Source: ZLKRG44 sp964555705
GTDB taxonomy: Bacteria > Planctomycetota > Phycisphaerae > Phycisphaerales > SM1A02
Assembly: GCA_964555705.1 (NCBI GenBank)
Contig: CAZKTN010000050.1
Span: 1 to 12,486 of the forward strand
Length of the DNA: 12,486 nt
Direction: 5' to 3'
Position 1 is the stretch's first letter. Every line of letters begins with the position of its first letter. The notes beneath the pieces were generated by a model, which had not been told where the DNA came from, did not search any database, and saw nothing but the letters and a program-made list of their open reading frames with translations. This document shows positions 1-6,632 of the stretch, one piece after another. A program made the position numbers and the translations under genes.

Positions 1-48
1 GGACAGCTTTGCCTTGGCCTCCGTCAGGCTGACGCTGCGGGCGATCAT
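1..48 (-). CDS. Phd/YefM-type antitoxin, N-terminus only (runs off window edge)
   Basis: Only 16 codons are visible, reading MIARSVSLTEAKAKLS from an ATG at 48. The pattern of a short beta strand followed by S-[VL]-x-E-A-K-A-x-L-S is the signature N-terminus of the Phd/YefM (prevent-host-death) antitoxin family. These proteins bind DNA through this end and neutralise a partner toxin, often a RelE/ParE, Doc or PIN-domain protein encoded just downstream. The partner would lie to the left of the window and cannot be seen. The frame is closed by a TAG seven codons upstream, so 48 is the only ATG available. No Shine-Dalgarno precedes it. Two palindromes just upstream fit autoregulation. The family call rests on 16 residues plus the operator-like DNA; an unrelated protein with the same N-terminus remains possible. 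Confidence 0.62.
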   Translation of the reverse strand, partial: MIARSVSLTEAKAKLS

Positions 49-54
49 GCCGCA

Positions 55-83
55 ATCGTACGTTGACTAGTCAGACTAGTCAC
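55..83 (-). promoter_or_regulatory. Putative leaderless promoter with double-palindrome operator for the antitoxin
   Basis: Two palindromes abut: TGACTAGTCA at 64-73 (perfect 10-mer) and GACTAGTC at 74-81 (perfect 8-mer). They share the core GACTAGTC with centres 9 bases apart, about one helical turn. On the minus strand a -35-like GTGACT (83-78) and a -10-like TACGAT (60-55) are separated by exactly 17 bases, and the palindromes fill the spacer. A start about 7 bases after the -10 would fall on the ATG at 48, giving a leaderless mRNA, consistent with the lack of a ribosome binding site. Phd/YefM antitoxins bind short palindromes overlapping their own promoters, so autorepression is the natural reading. 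The palindromes are directly visible; promoter and function are inferred. Confidence 0.55.
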
Positions 84-151
84 CGATACTGGGCGCGAAT
101 TCAGGGATCGTGGGGTCCCTTGGATCCGGAAGCCCGTTCACGCGCCGCGCA

Positions 152-1240
152 TCACACGTACCGCTCGCGGATCCGCGGCACGAGGTACTCGCGGAACGCG
201 GTCTCGAGCGTGTGGCTCGGCGACCAGCCCCAGTCGCGGCGCGCCGTCGAGTCATCGCACGACTCCGGCCACGAATCGACGATCGACTGCCGGCCCGCAT
301 CAGGCTCGAAGGAGATCTCCGCGCCCGGGAAGGTCGACTGCACAAGCGACGCAAAGTCGGCCGCACTCGGCGAGAAGCTCGCCACGTTGTAGGTGCTCCG
401 CGAAAGCGATGCCTTGGGCGCGGCCATCAGCTTCACGACCGCATCGATCGCCTCGGGCATCGTCATGAAGGGGATGCGCGAGTCGGGCCGCACAAAGCAC
501 CGGTAGGGCTTGCCCGCCGCCGCCGCATGGATCATCTCGGGGCCGTAGTCGCTGGTGCCGCCCGAGGGCACTGTCTCGGCGCTGATGATGCCAGGGAACC
601 GGATCGACCTGAAGTCGATCGGCCTCTCGATGCGGTCCTTCGCAAGCTTGCGGTAGTGGAACTCGTAGTAGCGGCCGAGGTGCTCGCCCTCGAGCTTGTT
701 GCAGCCGTACATCGTGTGCGGGTCGAGGTGATCGTCCTCGCCCACGGTGCCGGCGGCACGCTTCGCGGCAACGCTCGCCATGCCGTACGCGGCGATCGAG
801 CTCGGGAAGAAGAACTTCACGGTGCGGCCGTGGGTGCGCGCCTGCTCGGCGGCGAGGTGCAGCATGTTGATCGTGCCGCCCACGTTCACGTGGTGCGCGG
901 TCTCGGGCGCGAACTCGCCGCGCGTCGAGAGCAGCGCCGCGAGGTGGTAGACCTCGCCGATCTCGTACATCGCCAGCAGCCGCTCAAGCATCGCGCGGTC
1001 GCAGATGTCGCCCACGTACGTGTGGTCGCAGCATTCGCGGATCTCGGGCGCGAGCTCGCGGATGTCCATCGCGACAATCGCCGGCGCATCGTCACCGGCT
1101 GCATCCGCGTGCGCCCGCAGCGTGGTGAGCAGACCGTGGCCCATCTCCCCGCCGGCTCCAGTCACCAGGATCGCGGCAGTGCGCTGCACTCCGGTTGGCG
1201 CGTGCGGGTGGTGGGTTCCGTGGGTCTGCGGCGAGAGCAT
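152..1240 (-). CDS. L-threonine 3-dehydrogenase, SDR/UDP-galactose-4-epimerase-like type
   Basis: This 362-residue cytoplasmic protein is an extended short-chain dehydrogenase. It has the NAD-binding GAGGEMG loop (residues 28-34), an acidic D59 at the end of strand 2, catalytic S147/S148 and the Y178-x3-K182 pair. Two blocks are specific to the epimerase-like threonine dehydrogenases rather than sugar epimerases: TVPSGGTSDYGPEM (223-236) and the C-terminal DSWP...DD..ARRDWGW segment (322-339). The enzyme oxidises L-threonine to 2-amino-3-ketobutyrate with NAD+. The usual next enzyme, glycine C-acetyltransferase (Kbl), is not in this window. The first 20 or so residues are a His/Pro-rich extension absent from the core fold, so a later start is possible, but the next in-frame Met lies inside the Rossmann motif. 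It lies 75 bases downstream of the isomerase homologue on the same strand and may be co-transcribed. Confidence 0.85.
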   Translation of the reverse strand: MLSPQTHGTHHPHAPTGVQRTAAILVTGAGGEMGHGLLTTLRAHADAAGDDAPAIVAMDIRELAPEIRECCDHTYVGDICDRAMLERLLAMYEIGEVYHLAALLSTRGEFAPETAHHVNVGGTINMLHLAAEQARTHGRTVKFFFPSSIAAYGMASVAAKRAAGTVGEDDHLDPHTMYGCNKLEGEHLGRYYEFHYRKLAKDRIERPIDFRSIRFPGIISAETVPSGGTSDYGPEMIHAAAAGKPYRCFVRPDSRIPFMTMPEAIDAVVKLMAAPKASLSRSTYNVASFSPSAADFASLVQSTFPGAEISFEPDAGRQSIVDSWPESCDDSTARRDWGWSPSHTLETAFREYLVPRIRERYV

Positions 1241-1315
1241 TCCGGGAATCGTATCGGGCTCCGTACGCCTGACCCGGACCGGCGTCCCGCGAAGTCCTGC
1301 GAGCCTGAGGCGCGG

Positions 1316-2362
1316 CTACCCCGTGCGCGGCCGCTGGCCCGGCCTCAGCACGCAGCCGAGCCGCAGCAGCAGCGCCTTGGTCGCCTCGATGCCCTCGATC
1401 TCGCCAAGGGCCTTGCCCTCGTACTCGATGCCGATCGGGCCTGAGTAGCCGGCAGCGCGCACAACACGCATCATGCGCGGATAGTCGATGACGGTCTCGT
1501 TGCCCGCCGCATCGAACGATCCGCTCTTTGCGCTCACCGCACCCGCCCACGGCATCATCGCCTCAACGCCCGCGTAGCGGTCAGCGACAGTCCCGTCTGC
1601 GCAGGTGAAGTTGCCGAAGTCAGGCAGCGTCCCGCACTCGGGCAGGTTGACTGCGCGCATCAGGCGCGCCACCCACGCGCCATCGCACGAGAGCCCGCCG
1701 TGGTTCTCCACCAGCACCTTCAGTCGCCTCGGACGCGCCGCGTCGCACAGCGCGCGAAGTCCATCCGCGCAGAGCCGTACCTGCTCATCGGCATCGCCCA
1801 CGCTCCGAGCGTTCACACGGATCGCCATGCAGCCGAGCGCCGCCGCGATGTCCATCCAGCGCTCGTGCGCCCGCACGACTGAAGTGCGCACACCTGCGTC
1901 AGGATCCCCCACCATGCCCAAGCCATCGCACATGACGAGCCGGCTCGCCACGCCGCGGTCCCTGGCGCGGCGCGCAAGCTCCGCAACCCATCTCGCATCA
2001 TCGGTGCGGTCCGCGTAGAACGAGTTCACGTACTCCACGATGCGGATGTCGAATCGGTCGCGAGCGAATGCAGGGAAGTCGACCGGATCGAGCTCGCCCC
2101 GACGGATCATGCGGTGCAGCGACCACTGGGCGAGCGAGATGGTGTTTGCCGAATCGTGCCCGGCTGCGCTCTCCACTGTGCGCGCGCTGGCCGTGCTCGC
2201 CGGATCCGCCGCGACCGCACCGCCGGAACCTGCTGCGCGCGCGCCATCAGTGCCGGCACGACCCTTCCCGGCTCCAGTCGCGCACCCGCCTGCCAATGCC
2301 GCTGCCGCGCCCCCCAGCAACGCACGCACCGCATGACGCCGGGACAGCCTGTTCGGGTTCAT
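1316..2362 (-). CDS. Exported sugar phosphate isomerase/epimerase-like TIM-barrel protein (Tat/lipoprotein signal)
   Basis: The 348-residue product starts with SRRHAVRALLGG, a twin-arginine-like export signal, followed by a hydrophobic Ala/Gly stretch and a possible lipobox ending at C27 (LAGGC; the -3 Ala is not ideal). An Ala/Gly-rich linker runs to about residue 73. The rest is a xylose-isomerase-like / AP-endonuclease-2 barrel: a first strand with ISLAQWSLHR (75-84), E110 in VEYVNSFY, E219 in VLVENHG, D248 in TLPDFGNF, and the terminal IEYEG (312-316) with the last metal-ligand Glu. The HxK motif common in the family is replaced by SAKS (277-280), so activity could differ. Many Planctomycetes carry families of such exported barrel proteins, presumably for sugar metabolism; the substrate cannot be told. 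It starts 37 bases from the divergent gene at 2400. Confidence 0.8.
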   Translation of the reverse strand: MNPNRLSRRHAVRALLGGAAAALAGGCATGAGKGRAGTDGARAAGSGGAVAADPASTASARTVESAAGHDSANTISLAQWSLHRMIRRGELDPVDFPAFARDRFDIRIVEYVNSFYADRTDDARWVAELARRARDRGVASRLVMCDGLGMVGDPDAGVRTSVVRAHERWMDIAAALGCMAIRVNARSVGDADEQVRLCADGLRALCDAARPRRLKVLVENHGGLSCDGAWVARLMRAVNLPECGTLPDFGNFTCADGTVADRYAGVEAMMPWAGAVSAKSGSFDAAGNETVIDYPRMMRVVRAAGYSGPIGIEYEGKALGEIEGIEATKALLLRLGCVLRPGQRPRTG

Positions 2363-2399
2363 GGGGCTGCGATGCTAGGCGCGTTACCATCCGCCACCC

Positions 2400-3548
2400 A
2401 TGTACAGCGCGAGCCTGACCGTCCTTCTCCTCACCGCCACCAGCTCCGGACCGCTGACGCAAGACGATGCGTCATCGGTACCCGCCGCACAGTCCGCAGC
2501 AGCGTCGCAGGACGGGTCGGACGCCGCTGCCCAGCCCACCGCGCCCCGCATCAATCCGCAGCTTGCGAGCGCGCTCGTCAACCTCACCATCGAGCTCCAC
2601 GCGCTGCAGTCGATGATCGACTCGCTCGGAAACATGAACCACAGCGCACGCACGCGCATCGAGGCGATGAACGCCTACATGAAGGAGAAGTCGCTCGACC
2701 AGGGATTCGCCACATGGAAGGCTGGACTCAAGGCACCCGCCGCGCCACCACCCTCGCAGACCTTCCAGAAGGCGTACCAGGTGGCCATGCAGCAGCAGCG
2801 GCTGCAGGGAGCCTTCGCGCCTCCCACACAGGACCTCGCCGCACTCGGCCGTCAGGTGGCCGCGACCACAAGCCAGGCCCAGTCCGCCTGGAACGACCAG
2901 AACAGCTACCTGCAGCAGGTCGCCGAGATGAGCCAGTACCTCTCCACTCAGAACGCGCTCAAGGACTACCAGACATGGGCGCAGGGCTGGATGGCGCAGC
3001 AGAAGGCATCGCAGCAGGCCAAGTATGCCGCCGCAAACGCCGCGTACAGCCAGCAGCAGAAGGCGTACTACCAGCACCTGCAGGAGCTGCAGGAGCAATG
3101 GGACAAGAGCGGCTACTTCAGCGACGGCTTCAACTACAACTATGCGTTCAGCCAGGGTGCCACGACGGGCTACCAGTTCAGCCAGATGGGCATCGCATCA
3201 GGCGTCGCCAACCCCTACGCCAACTACGGCTTCACTCCCCCGGTCGACTACGGCATGCTTGGGCCCTACTACTCGGGCGGTCCCTCCGGCGAGGCCACCA
3301 CAGGCAACCTGAATCAGGCGTTCACCTACACCGCCGACGAGTGGGGCCCCAACAGCTACTACGGCGGATGGGGATGGAACTCCTACTGCGACCCCTACTA
3401 CGACGTGTGGGGATGGCCGCGCGGCACGACCTTCGATGACCGCGACTTCGCGCAGAACCAGCTCCACAACGCGTGGCGCCGCTCGGGCGTGAACTCGGGC
3501 ACCCCGGCGCACGAGGGCGTGACGCCGACCGGCGGCGCCCGCCGCTGA
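2400..3548 (+). CDS. Unrecognised Gln/Tyr/Ala-rich, probably exported protein
   Basis: I do not recognise this 382-residue protein. A short hydrophobic start (MYSASLTVLLLTA) without basic residues could be a weak signal peptide; an in-frame stop 24 bases upstream makes 2400 the earliest start. Residues 18-50 are an Ala/Ser/Gln linker. Residues 51-105 look helical (LASALVNLTIELHALQSMID), and 160-238 is a Gln/Ala-rich, probably coiled-coil stretch with many AYSQQQKAYYQ-like elements. From 240 the composition changes to aromatic, Gly- and Asn-rich low complexity (NYNYAF, NPYANYGF, GGWGWNSYCDPYYDVWGW) with one Cys at 330. The tail is disordered. The composition suggests a cell-surface or extracellular structural protein. 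No catalytic motif is visible. Its stop lies 7 bases from the convergent guaA stop, and no hairpin terminator fits between them. Confidence 0.75.
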   Translation: MYSASLTVLLLTATSSGPLTQDDASSVPAAQSAAASQDGSDAAAQPTAPRINPQLASALVNLTIELHALQSMIDSLGNMNHSARTRIEAMNAYMKEKSLDQGFATWKAGLKAPAAPPPSQTFQKAYQVAMQQQRLQGAFAPPTQDLAALGRQVAATTSQAQSAWNDQNSYLQQVAEMSQYLSTQNALKDYQTWAQGWMAQQKASQQAKYAAANAAYSQQQKAYYQHLQELQEQWDKSGYFSDGFNYNYAFSQGATTGYQFSQMGIASGVANPYANYGFTPPVDYGMLGPYYSGGPSGEATTGNLNQAFTYTADEWGPNSYYGGWGWNSYCDPYYDVWGWPRGTTFDDRDFAQNQLHNAWRRSGVNSGTPAHEGVTPTGGARR

Positions 3549-3555
3549 GCCTCGG

Positions 3556-5190
3556 TCACTCCCACTCGATCGTCGCGGGCGGCTTGCTCGAGATGTCGTA
3601 GACGACGCGGTTGACGCCCTTCACCTCGTTGATGATGCGGCTCGACACCGTCGCGAGCACGTCGTAGGGAATCCGCGCCCAGTCTGCGGTCATGAAATCC
3701 TGGGTGGTCACCGCGCGAAGCGCCACCACGTGGTCATAGGTGCGGCCATCGCCCATCACGCCCACGCTGCGCAGCGGCGTCAGCACGGCGAAGACCTGGT
3801 CTGTCTTTCGGTAGAGGTCCGCGGCGACGATCTCGTCGAGCAGGATCTCGTCGCACGCACGCAGGATCTCGAGCTTCTCGCGCGTCACGCCGCCGAGGCA
3901 GCGCACCGCGAGCCCAGGACCGGGGAAGGGATGCCGCCACACGATGTGCGACGGGAGCCCAAGCACCTCGCCGAGCGTGCGCACCTCATCCTTGAAGAGG
4001 CTGCGCAGCGGCTCGATCAGGTCGAACCCGAGCTTCTCAGGGAGCCCGCCCACGTTGTGGTGCAGCTTGATGTTCGCGGCAGTGCCCGCATGGCCGTGGC
4101 CGCTCTCGATCACGTCGGGGTACAGCGTGCCCTGCGCAAGGAACCGCACGTCACCTCCCACACCGGCCGACGCCTCGCGGAACACCTCGATGAAGCGGTG
4201 GCCGATGCGACGCCGCTTCTCCTGCGGCTCCTCGATGCCGTCGAGGTCGGACAGGAACGCGTCGCTCGCGTCGACCACACGAAGGTCGATGTCGAAGTGC
4301 CCCCTGAAGGTGTCCTCGACGAGCTTCCGCTCGCCCTTGCGCAGCAGCCCATTGTCGACAAAGATGCACACGAGCTGCGGACCGATCGCACGCGCAAGGA
4401 GCGCCGCCACCACCGAGCTGTCGACTCCGCCCGAGAGCCCGCAGATCACGCGGCTGTCGCCGACCACGCGCTTGAGCCGCGCGGTCTCGCTCGTGACGTA
4501 GTCGCTCATGCGCCAGGTGCCGTGGCACCCGCACACGCCGAAGAGGAAGTTGCGAAGGATGTCGGCGCCGTGCGGCGTGTGCGTCACCTCCGGGTGGAAC
4601 TGCACGCCGACGAACTTGCGCGCACGGTGGCGCACCGCAGCGAACGGGCACGTCGGCGTCGACGCAAGCACCTCGAACCCGGGATCAAGGTCGAGCACCT
4701 GGTCGCCGTGGCTCGCCCACACCACCGTTCGGTCAGGCACGCCCGCGAAGATGTCCTTCGCGTCGCGGATCTCCAGGTGCGCGCGCCCGTACTCGCGGCT
4801 CGGTGCGCCCTTCACGGTGCTGCCCATCATCTGGCATGCGAGCTGCATCCCGTAGCAGATGCCCAGCACGGGCACCCCGATGTCGAGCAGCGCTGGATCG
4901 CACCTCGGCGCGCCCGCATCCGTCACGCTCGACGGGCCGCCCGACAGGATGATCCCTGCAGGCTTGAGCTTCGCGAGTTCCGCGGCCGGCGCATCCGGCC
5001 GCACGAGCACGCTGAAGACACCAGCCTCGCGCACACGCCGCGCGATCAGCTGCGCGTACTGGCTGCCGAAGTCGAGCACGAGCACGGCCTCCGAAACGCC
5101 CTCAGGAATCTCGGCGAGCGGCGCGGCGCGGCGTCCCGAGGAAGCGGTCGGCGAGTGCGCATCCGAAGTGGGTCTTGTAACTGCGGACAT
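3556..5190 (-). CDS. guaA: GMP synthase (glutamine-hydrolysing)
   Basis: The product (544 residues) converts XMP, ATP and glutamine to GMP, the last step of de novo guanine nucleotide synthesis. An N-terminal class I glutamine amidotransferase domain (about 35-225) has the strand VLVLDFGSQYAQLIARRVRE, the oxyanion region SGGPSSV, the nucleophile C112 in GICYGMQ, and the H199/E201 pair in FHPEVTH. The ATP pyrophosphatase domain follows, with the P-loop SGGVDSS (253-259). The C-terminal dimerisation domain carries GDGRTYDHV and ends in KPPATIEWE, as in nearly all GuaA proteins. All key residues are present. A 34-residue Ser/Ala/Pro-rich N-terminal extension accounts for the extra length over the usual ~510-525. 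The ATG at 5190 is preceded directly by GGGACCTGCA. guaB is not nearby. Confidence 0.97.
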   Translation of the reverse strand: MSAVTRPTSDAHSPTASSGRRAAPLAEIPEGVSEAVLVLDFGSQYAQLIARRVREAGVFSVLVRPDAPAAELAKLKPAGIILSGGPSSVTDAGAPRCDPALLDIGVPVLGICYGMQLACQMMGSTVKGAPSREYGRAHLEIRDAKDIFAGVPDRTVVWASHGDQVLDLDPGFEVLASTPTCPFAAVRHRARKFVGVQFHPEVTHTPHGADILRNFLFGVCGCHGTWRMSDYVTSETARLKRVVGDSRVICGLSGGVDSSVVAALLARAIGPQLVCIFVDNGLLRKGERKLVEDTFRGHFDIDLRVVDASDAFLSDLDGIEEPQEKRRRIGHRFIEVFREASAGVGGDVRFLAQGTLYPDVIESGHGHAGTAANIKLHHNVGGLPEKLGFDLIEPLRSLFKDEVRTLGEVLGLPSHIVWRHPFPGPGLAVRCLGGVTREKLEILRACDEILLDEIVAADLYRKTDQVFAVLTPLRSVGVMGDGRTYDHVVALRAVTTQDFMTADWARIPYDVLATVSSRIINEVKGVNRVVYDISSKPPATIEWE

Positions 5191-5208
5191 TGCAGGTCCC
5201 TAGTGCCG

Positions 5209-5214
5209 ATTATC
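5209..5214 (-). promoter_or_regulatory. Possible -10 element for guaA
   Basis: GATAAT on the minus strand matches the sigma-70 -10 consensus at five of six positions and would start transcription about 12 bases before the guaA ATG. No convincing -35 is found at 16-18 bases, so the call is weak. The 112 bases between guaA and the divergent lipoprotein gene must hold both promoters. On the plus strand TTGAGA (5238-5243) and GATACT (5263-5268) with a 19-base spacer are the best pair. Confidence 0.3.
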
Positions 5215-5302
5215 CGCGCCAGTCGCCCTTGACCAGGTTGAGAATCGGTGGATGAAGGGGCAGATACTAGCGCGATCCGATCTGAAACCTATCCTCGCAG
5301 TC

Positions 5303-5743
5303 ATGGCGCCTCAGGCCCTTCCAGCCAAGCCGACGATCCGGGGCACTGCCGCACAGGGCATGCTCGCCCGAGGCATTCTTGCCGCAGTCTCGGTCTGGGC
5401 CTGCACCGCGTGCGCCCCGAGCGCCACCGAGGGCGGCTTCAAGAATCCCGCACCCGGCGCACAGGTCTACGCGATCGAGTCTGCGGTCCGCGAGGAGCGC
5501 AAGCAGCAGATCCCCGAGATCGTCGAGTGCCTTCGCTCCGACGACGACCTTGTCCGCATGATGGCGATCGGTGCGCTCGAGCGCATGACGGGCCAGACTC
5601 TCGGCTACGACTTCACCGATCCGCTCCCGCTGCGCCTTGAGGGGTACCGTCGCTGGCGCGCGTGGGTCATTGCTCAGAGGCTCGACCCGCCGGCGCGCCC
5701 GCAGAGCTCGACGATCTACCCCCCGCCCCAGCCCCCGACCTGA
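5303..5743 (+). CDS. Small probable lipoprotein with a HEAT-like repeat
   Basis: From the ATG at 5303 the product is 146 residues. A hydrophobic segment (about 20-36, MLARGILAAVSVWACTAC) ends in Cys residues at 34 and 37 that could be the lipidation site. Residues 68-97 form one HEAT-like helical pair (QIPEIVECLRSDDDLVRMMAIGALERMTG), followed by GYDF and a YRRWRAW motif, and the tail is Pro-rich. HEAT repeats mediate protein contacts; no enzyme motif is seen. Three in-frame starts exist (5252, 5303, 5360). 5252 is disfavoured because its first codons (ATA, CTA, AAA) break the local GC-ending codon bias and a candidate -10 lies inside it. 5360 would give a tighter lipoprotein signal peptide and is a real alternative. 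It is the first gene of a four-gene run. Confidence 0.7.
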   Translation: MAPQALPAKPTIRGTAAQGMLARGILAAVSVWACTACAPSATEGGFKNPAPGAQVYAIESAVREERKQQIPEIVECLRSDDDLVRMMAIGALERMTGQTLGYDFTDPLPLRLEGYRRWRAWVIAQRLDPPARPQSSTIYPPPQPPT

Positions 5744-5783
5744 GCCGCGAAGCTCGACAGCACGCGCGCAGAGCCGGGGTGAT

Positions 5784-6242
5784 ATGGTGACACCGACAAT
5801 GTCCCGAGATCCAGACATCTCGATTCGCATCTTCAGCGCGCCAGAGTTCCTTCGCCCAGTGCGCGTGATGATGGATGCGCTTGCGGGCCAGTGCGGGTTC
5901 GACGACCACTCGTGCGGCCACATCAGCCTCGCCATGGACGAGGCGCTCGCCAATGTGATGCGCCACGGCTACAAGGGCCAGCGGGATGGACGCATCTGGA
6001 TAAGCGTGTGGACTCACGAGAGTCCCGAGGCGCTCGAGATCGTGGTCGAGGACCTCGGCGTGAGCGTCGATCCTTGCTCGATCCGAAGCCGCGACCTCGA
6101 TGACGTGCGTCCTGGCGGACTCGGCGTGCACTTCATCAGGCACACGATGGACGAGTGCTCGTGGGAGCAGCGTCCGGGAGGCGGCATGCGCCTTCGGATG
6201 CTCAAGCGAGTGCCCGCCGCAGCACCTGAGACCCCGCGCTAG
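5784..6242 (+). CDS. RsbW-type serine kinase / anti-sigma factor (HATPase_c)
   Basis: This 152-residue protein has the GHKL ATPase fold of the RsbW/SpoIIAB anti-sigma factors. The N box is MDEALANVMRHGYKG (51-65) with catalytic E53 and Mg-binding N57; the G1 box is VEDLG (88-92); the G2 box is PGGLGVHFIRHTMDE (110-124). Such proteins bind a sigma factor or other partner and phosphorylate a STAS antagonist on Ser, which is encoded right after it, 26 bases downstream. The second Gly of the usual DxGxG in G1 is not conserved, but the rest is intact. The reading frame is open upstream to 5637, overlapping the previous gene, but homology starts near ISIRIF, so 5784 (ATG) or 5799 (ATG, preceded by GGTGA) is the likely start. 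No sigma factor gene is in the window. Confidence 0.88.
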   Translation: MVTPTMSRDPDISIRIFSAPEFLRPVRVMMDALAGQCGFDDHSCGHISLAMDEALANVMRHGYKGQRDGRIWISVWTHESPEALEIVVEDLGVSVDPCSIRSRDLDDVRPGGLGVHFIRHTMDECSWEQRPGGGMRLRMLKRVPAAAPETPR

Positions 6243-6252
6243 CATCGCGCGC

Positions 6253-6259
6253 AGAGGAG
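6253..6259 (+). promoter_or_regulatory. Shine-Dalgarno that sets the GTG start of the STAS gene
   Basis: AGAGGAG lies 9 bases before the GTG at 6269, one of the few clear ribosome binding sites here. It favours GTG at 6269 over the in-frame ATG at 6281. Confidence 0.7.
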
Positions 6260-6268
6260 TCCAAACGC

Positions 6269-6610
6269 GTGGCAAAGACGATGACTGTGGAGCAGGCGAC
6301 TGAGGGCACCACTGTGGTGCTCACCCCCAAGGGCGAGATCGACATGTCGCACTCCCCGAGCCTTCAGAAGACGATTGCGGCCGTTCAGGCGGAGAAGCCG
6401 CCGAAGCTGGTGCTCGACCTGTCGGCTGTCCCCTACATGGACTCCTCCGGCATCGCGACGCTCGTTGAGGCGCTCCAGACCTCGATGCGCAACAAGACAA
6501 AGCTCGTGCTCTGCAACCTCTCTCCCCGCGTGCGCAGCGCGTTCGAGATCTCCCGCCTGATCCAGATGTTCTCGATCGCCGCGTCGCGCGACGAGGCGCT
6601 GAAGGCCTGA
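6269..6610 (+). CDS. STAS-domain anti-sigma factor antagonist (RsbV/SpoIIAA-like)
   Basis: The 113-residue product is a single STAS domain: VVLTPKGEIDMSHSPSLQ (16-33), KLVLDLSAVPYMDSSGIATLVEAL (46-69), and the last helix with SAFEISRLIQMF. The MDSSG loop holds the phosphorylatable serine (S59 or S60) that the partner kinase modifies; unphosphorylated antagonist binds the kinase and releases its target. The kinase gene lies 26 bases upstream, so this is the expected cognate pair. The gene is also 22 bases before mlaE, the position and fold of MlaB, the STAS subunit of the Mla lipid transporter, so it could serve either role or both. It starts with GTG, supported by a strong Shine-Dalgarno. Confidence 0.92.
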   Translation: MAKTMTVEQATEGTTVVLTPKGEIDMSHSPSLQKTIAAVQAEKPPKLVLDLSAVPYMDSSGIATLVEALQTSMRNKTKLVLCNLSPRVRSAFEISRLIQMFSIAASRDEALKA

Positions 6611-6632
6611 CCAGGGTCGCTCCCCCGAGACC

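Noticed and set aside
103..120. Hairpin AGGGA / TCCCT after the threonine dehydrogenase gene as a terminator
   Set aside because: Only a 5-bp stem with an 8-base loop and no U-run on the minus strand.
3730..5232. A 500-codon open frame on the plus strand, opposite guaA
   Set aside because: It is a shadow of guaA: Arg/His/Ala-rich with no motif, as expected for the antisense of a GC-rich gene. The same applies to the long frames opposite or offset from other genes, such as 110-1444, 2114-3439, 6321-7544, 6719-7777 and 11487-12482.
5637..5783. Upstream extension of the anti-sigma kinase frame overlapping the lipoprotein gene
   Set aside because: Arg/Ala/Ser-rich and out of phase with the real lipoprotein gene; GHKL homology begins only after 5799.
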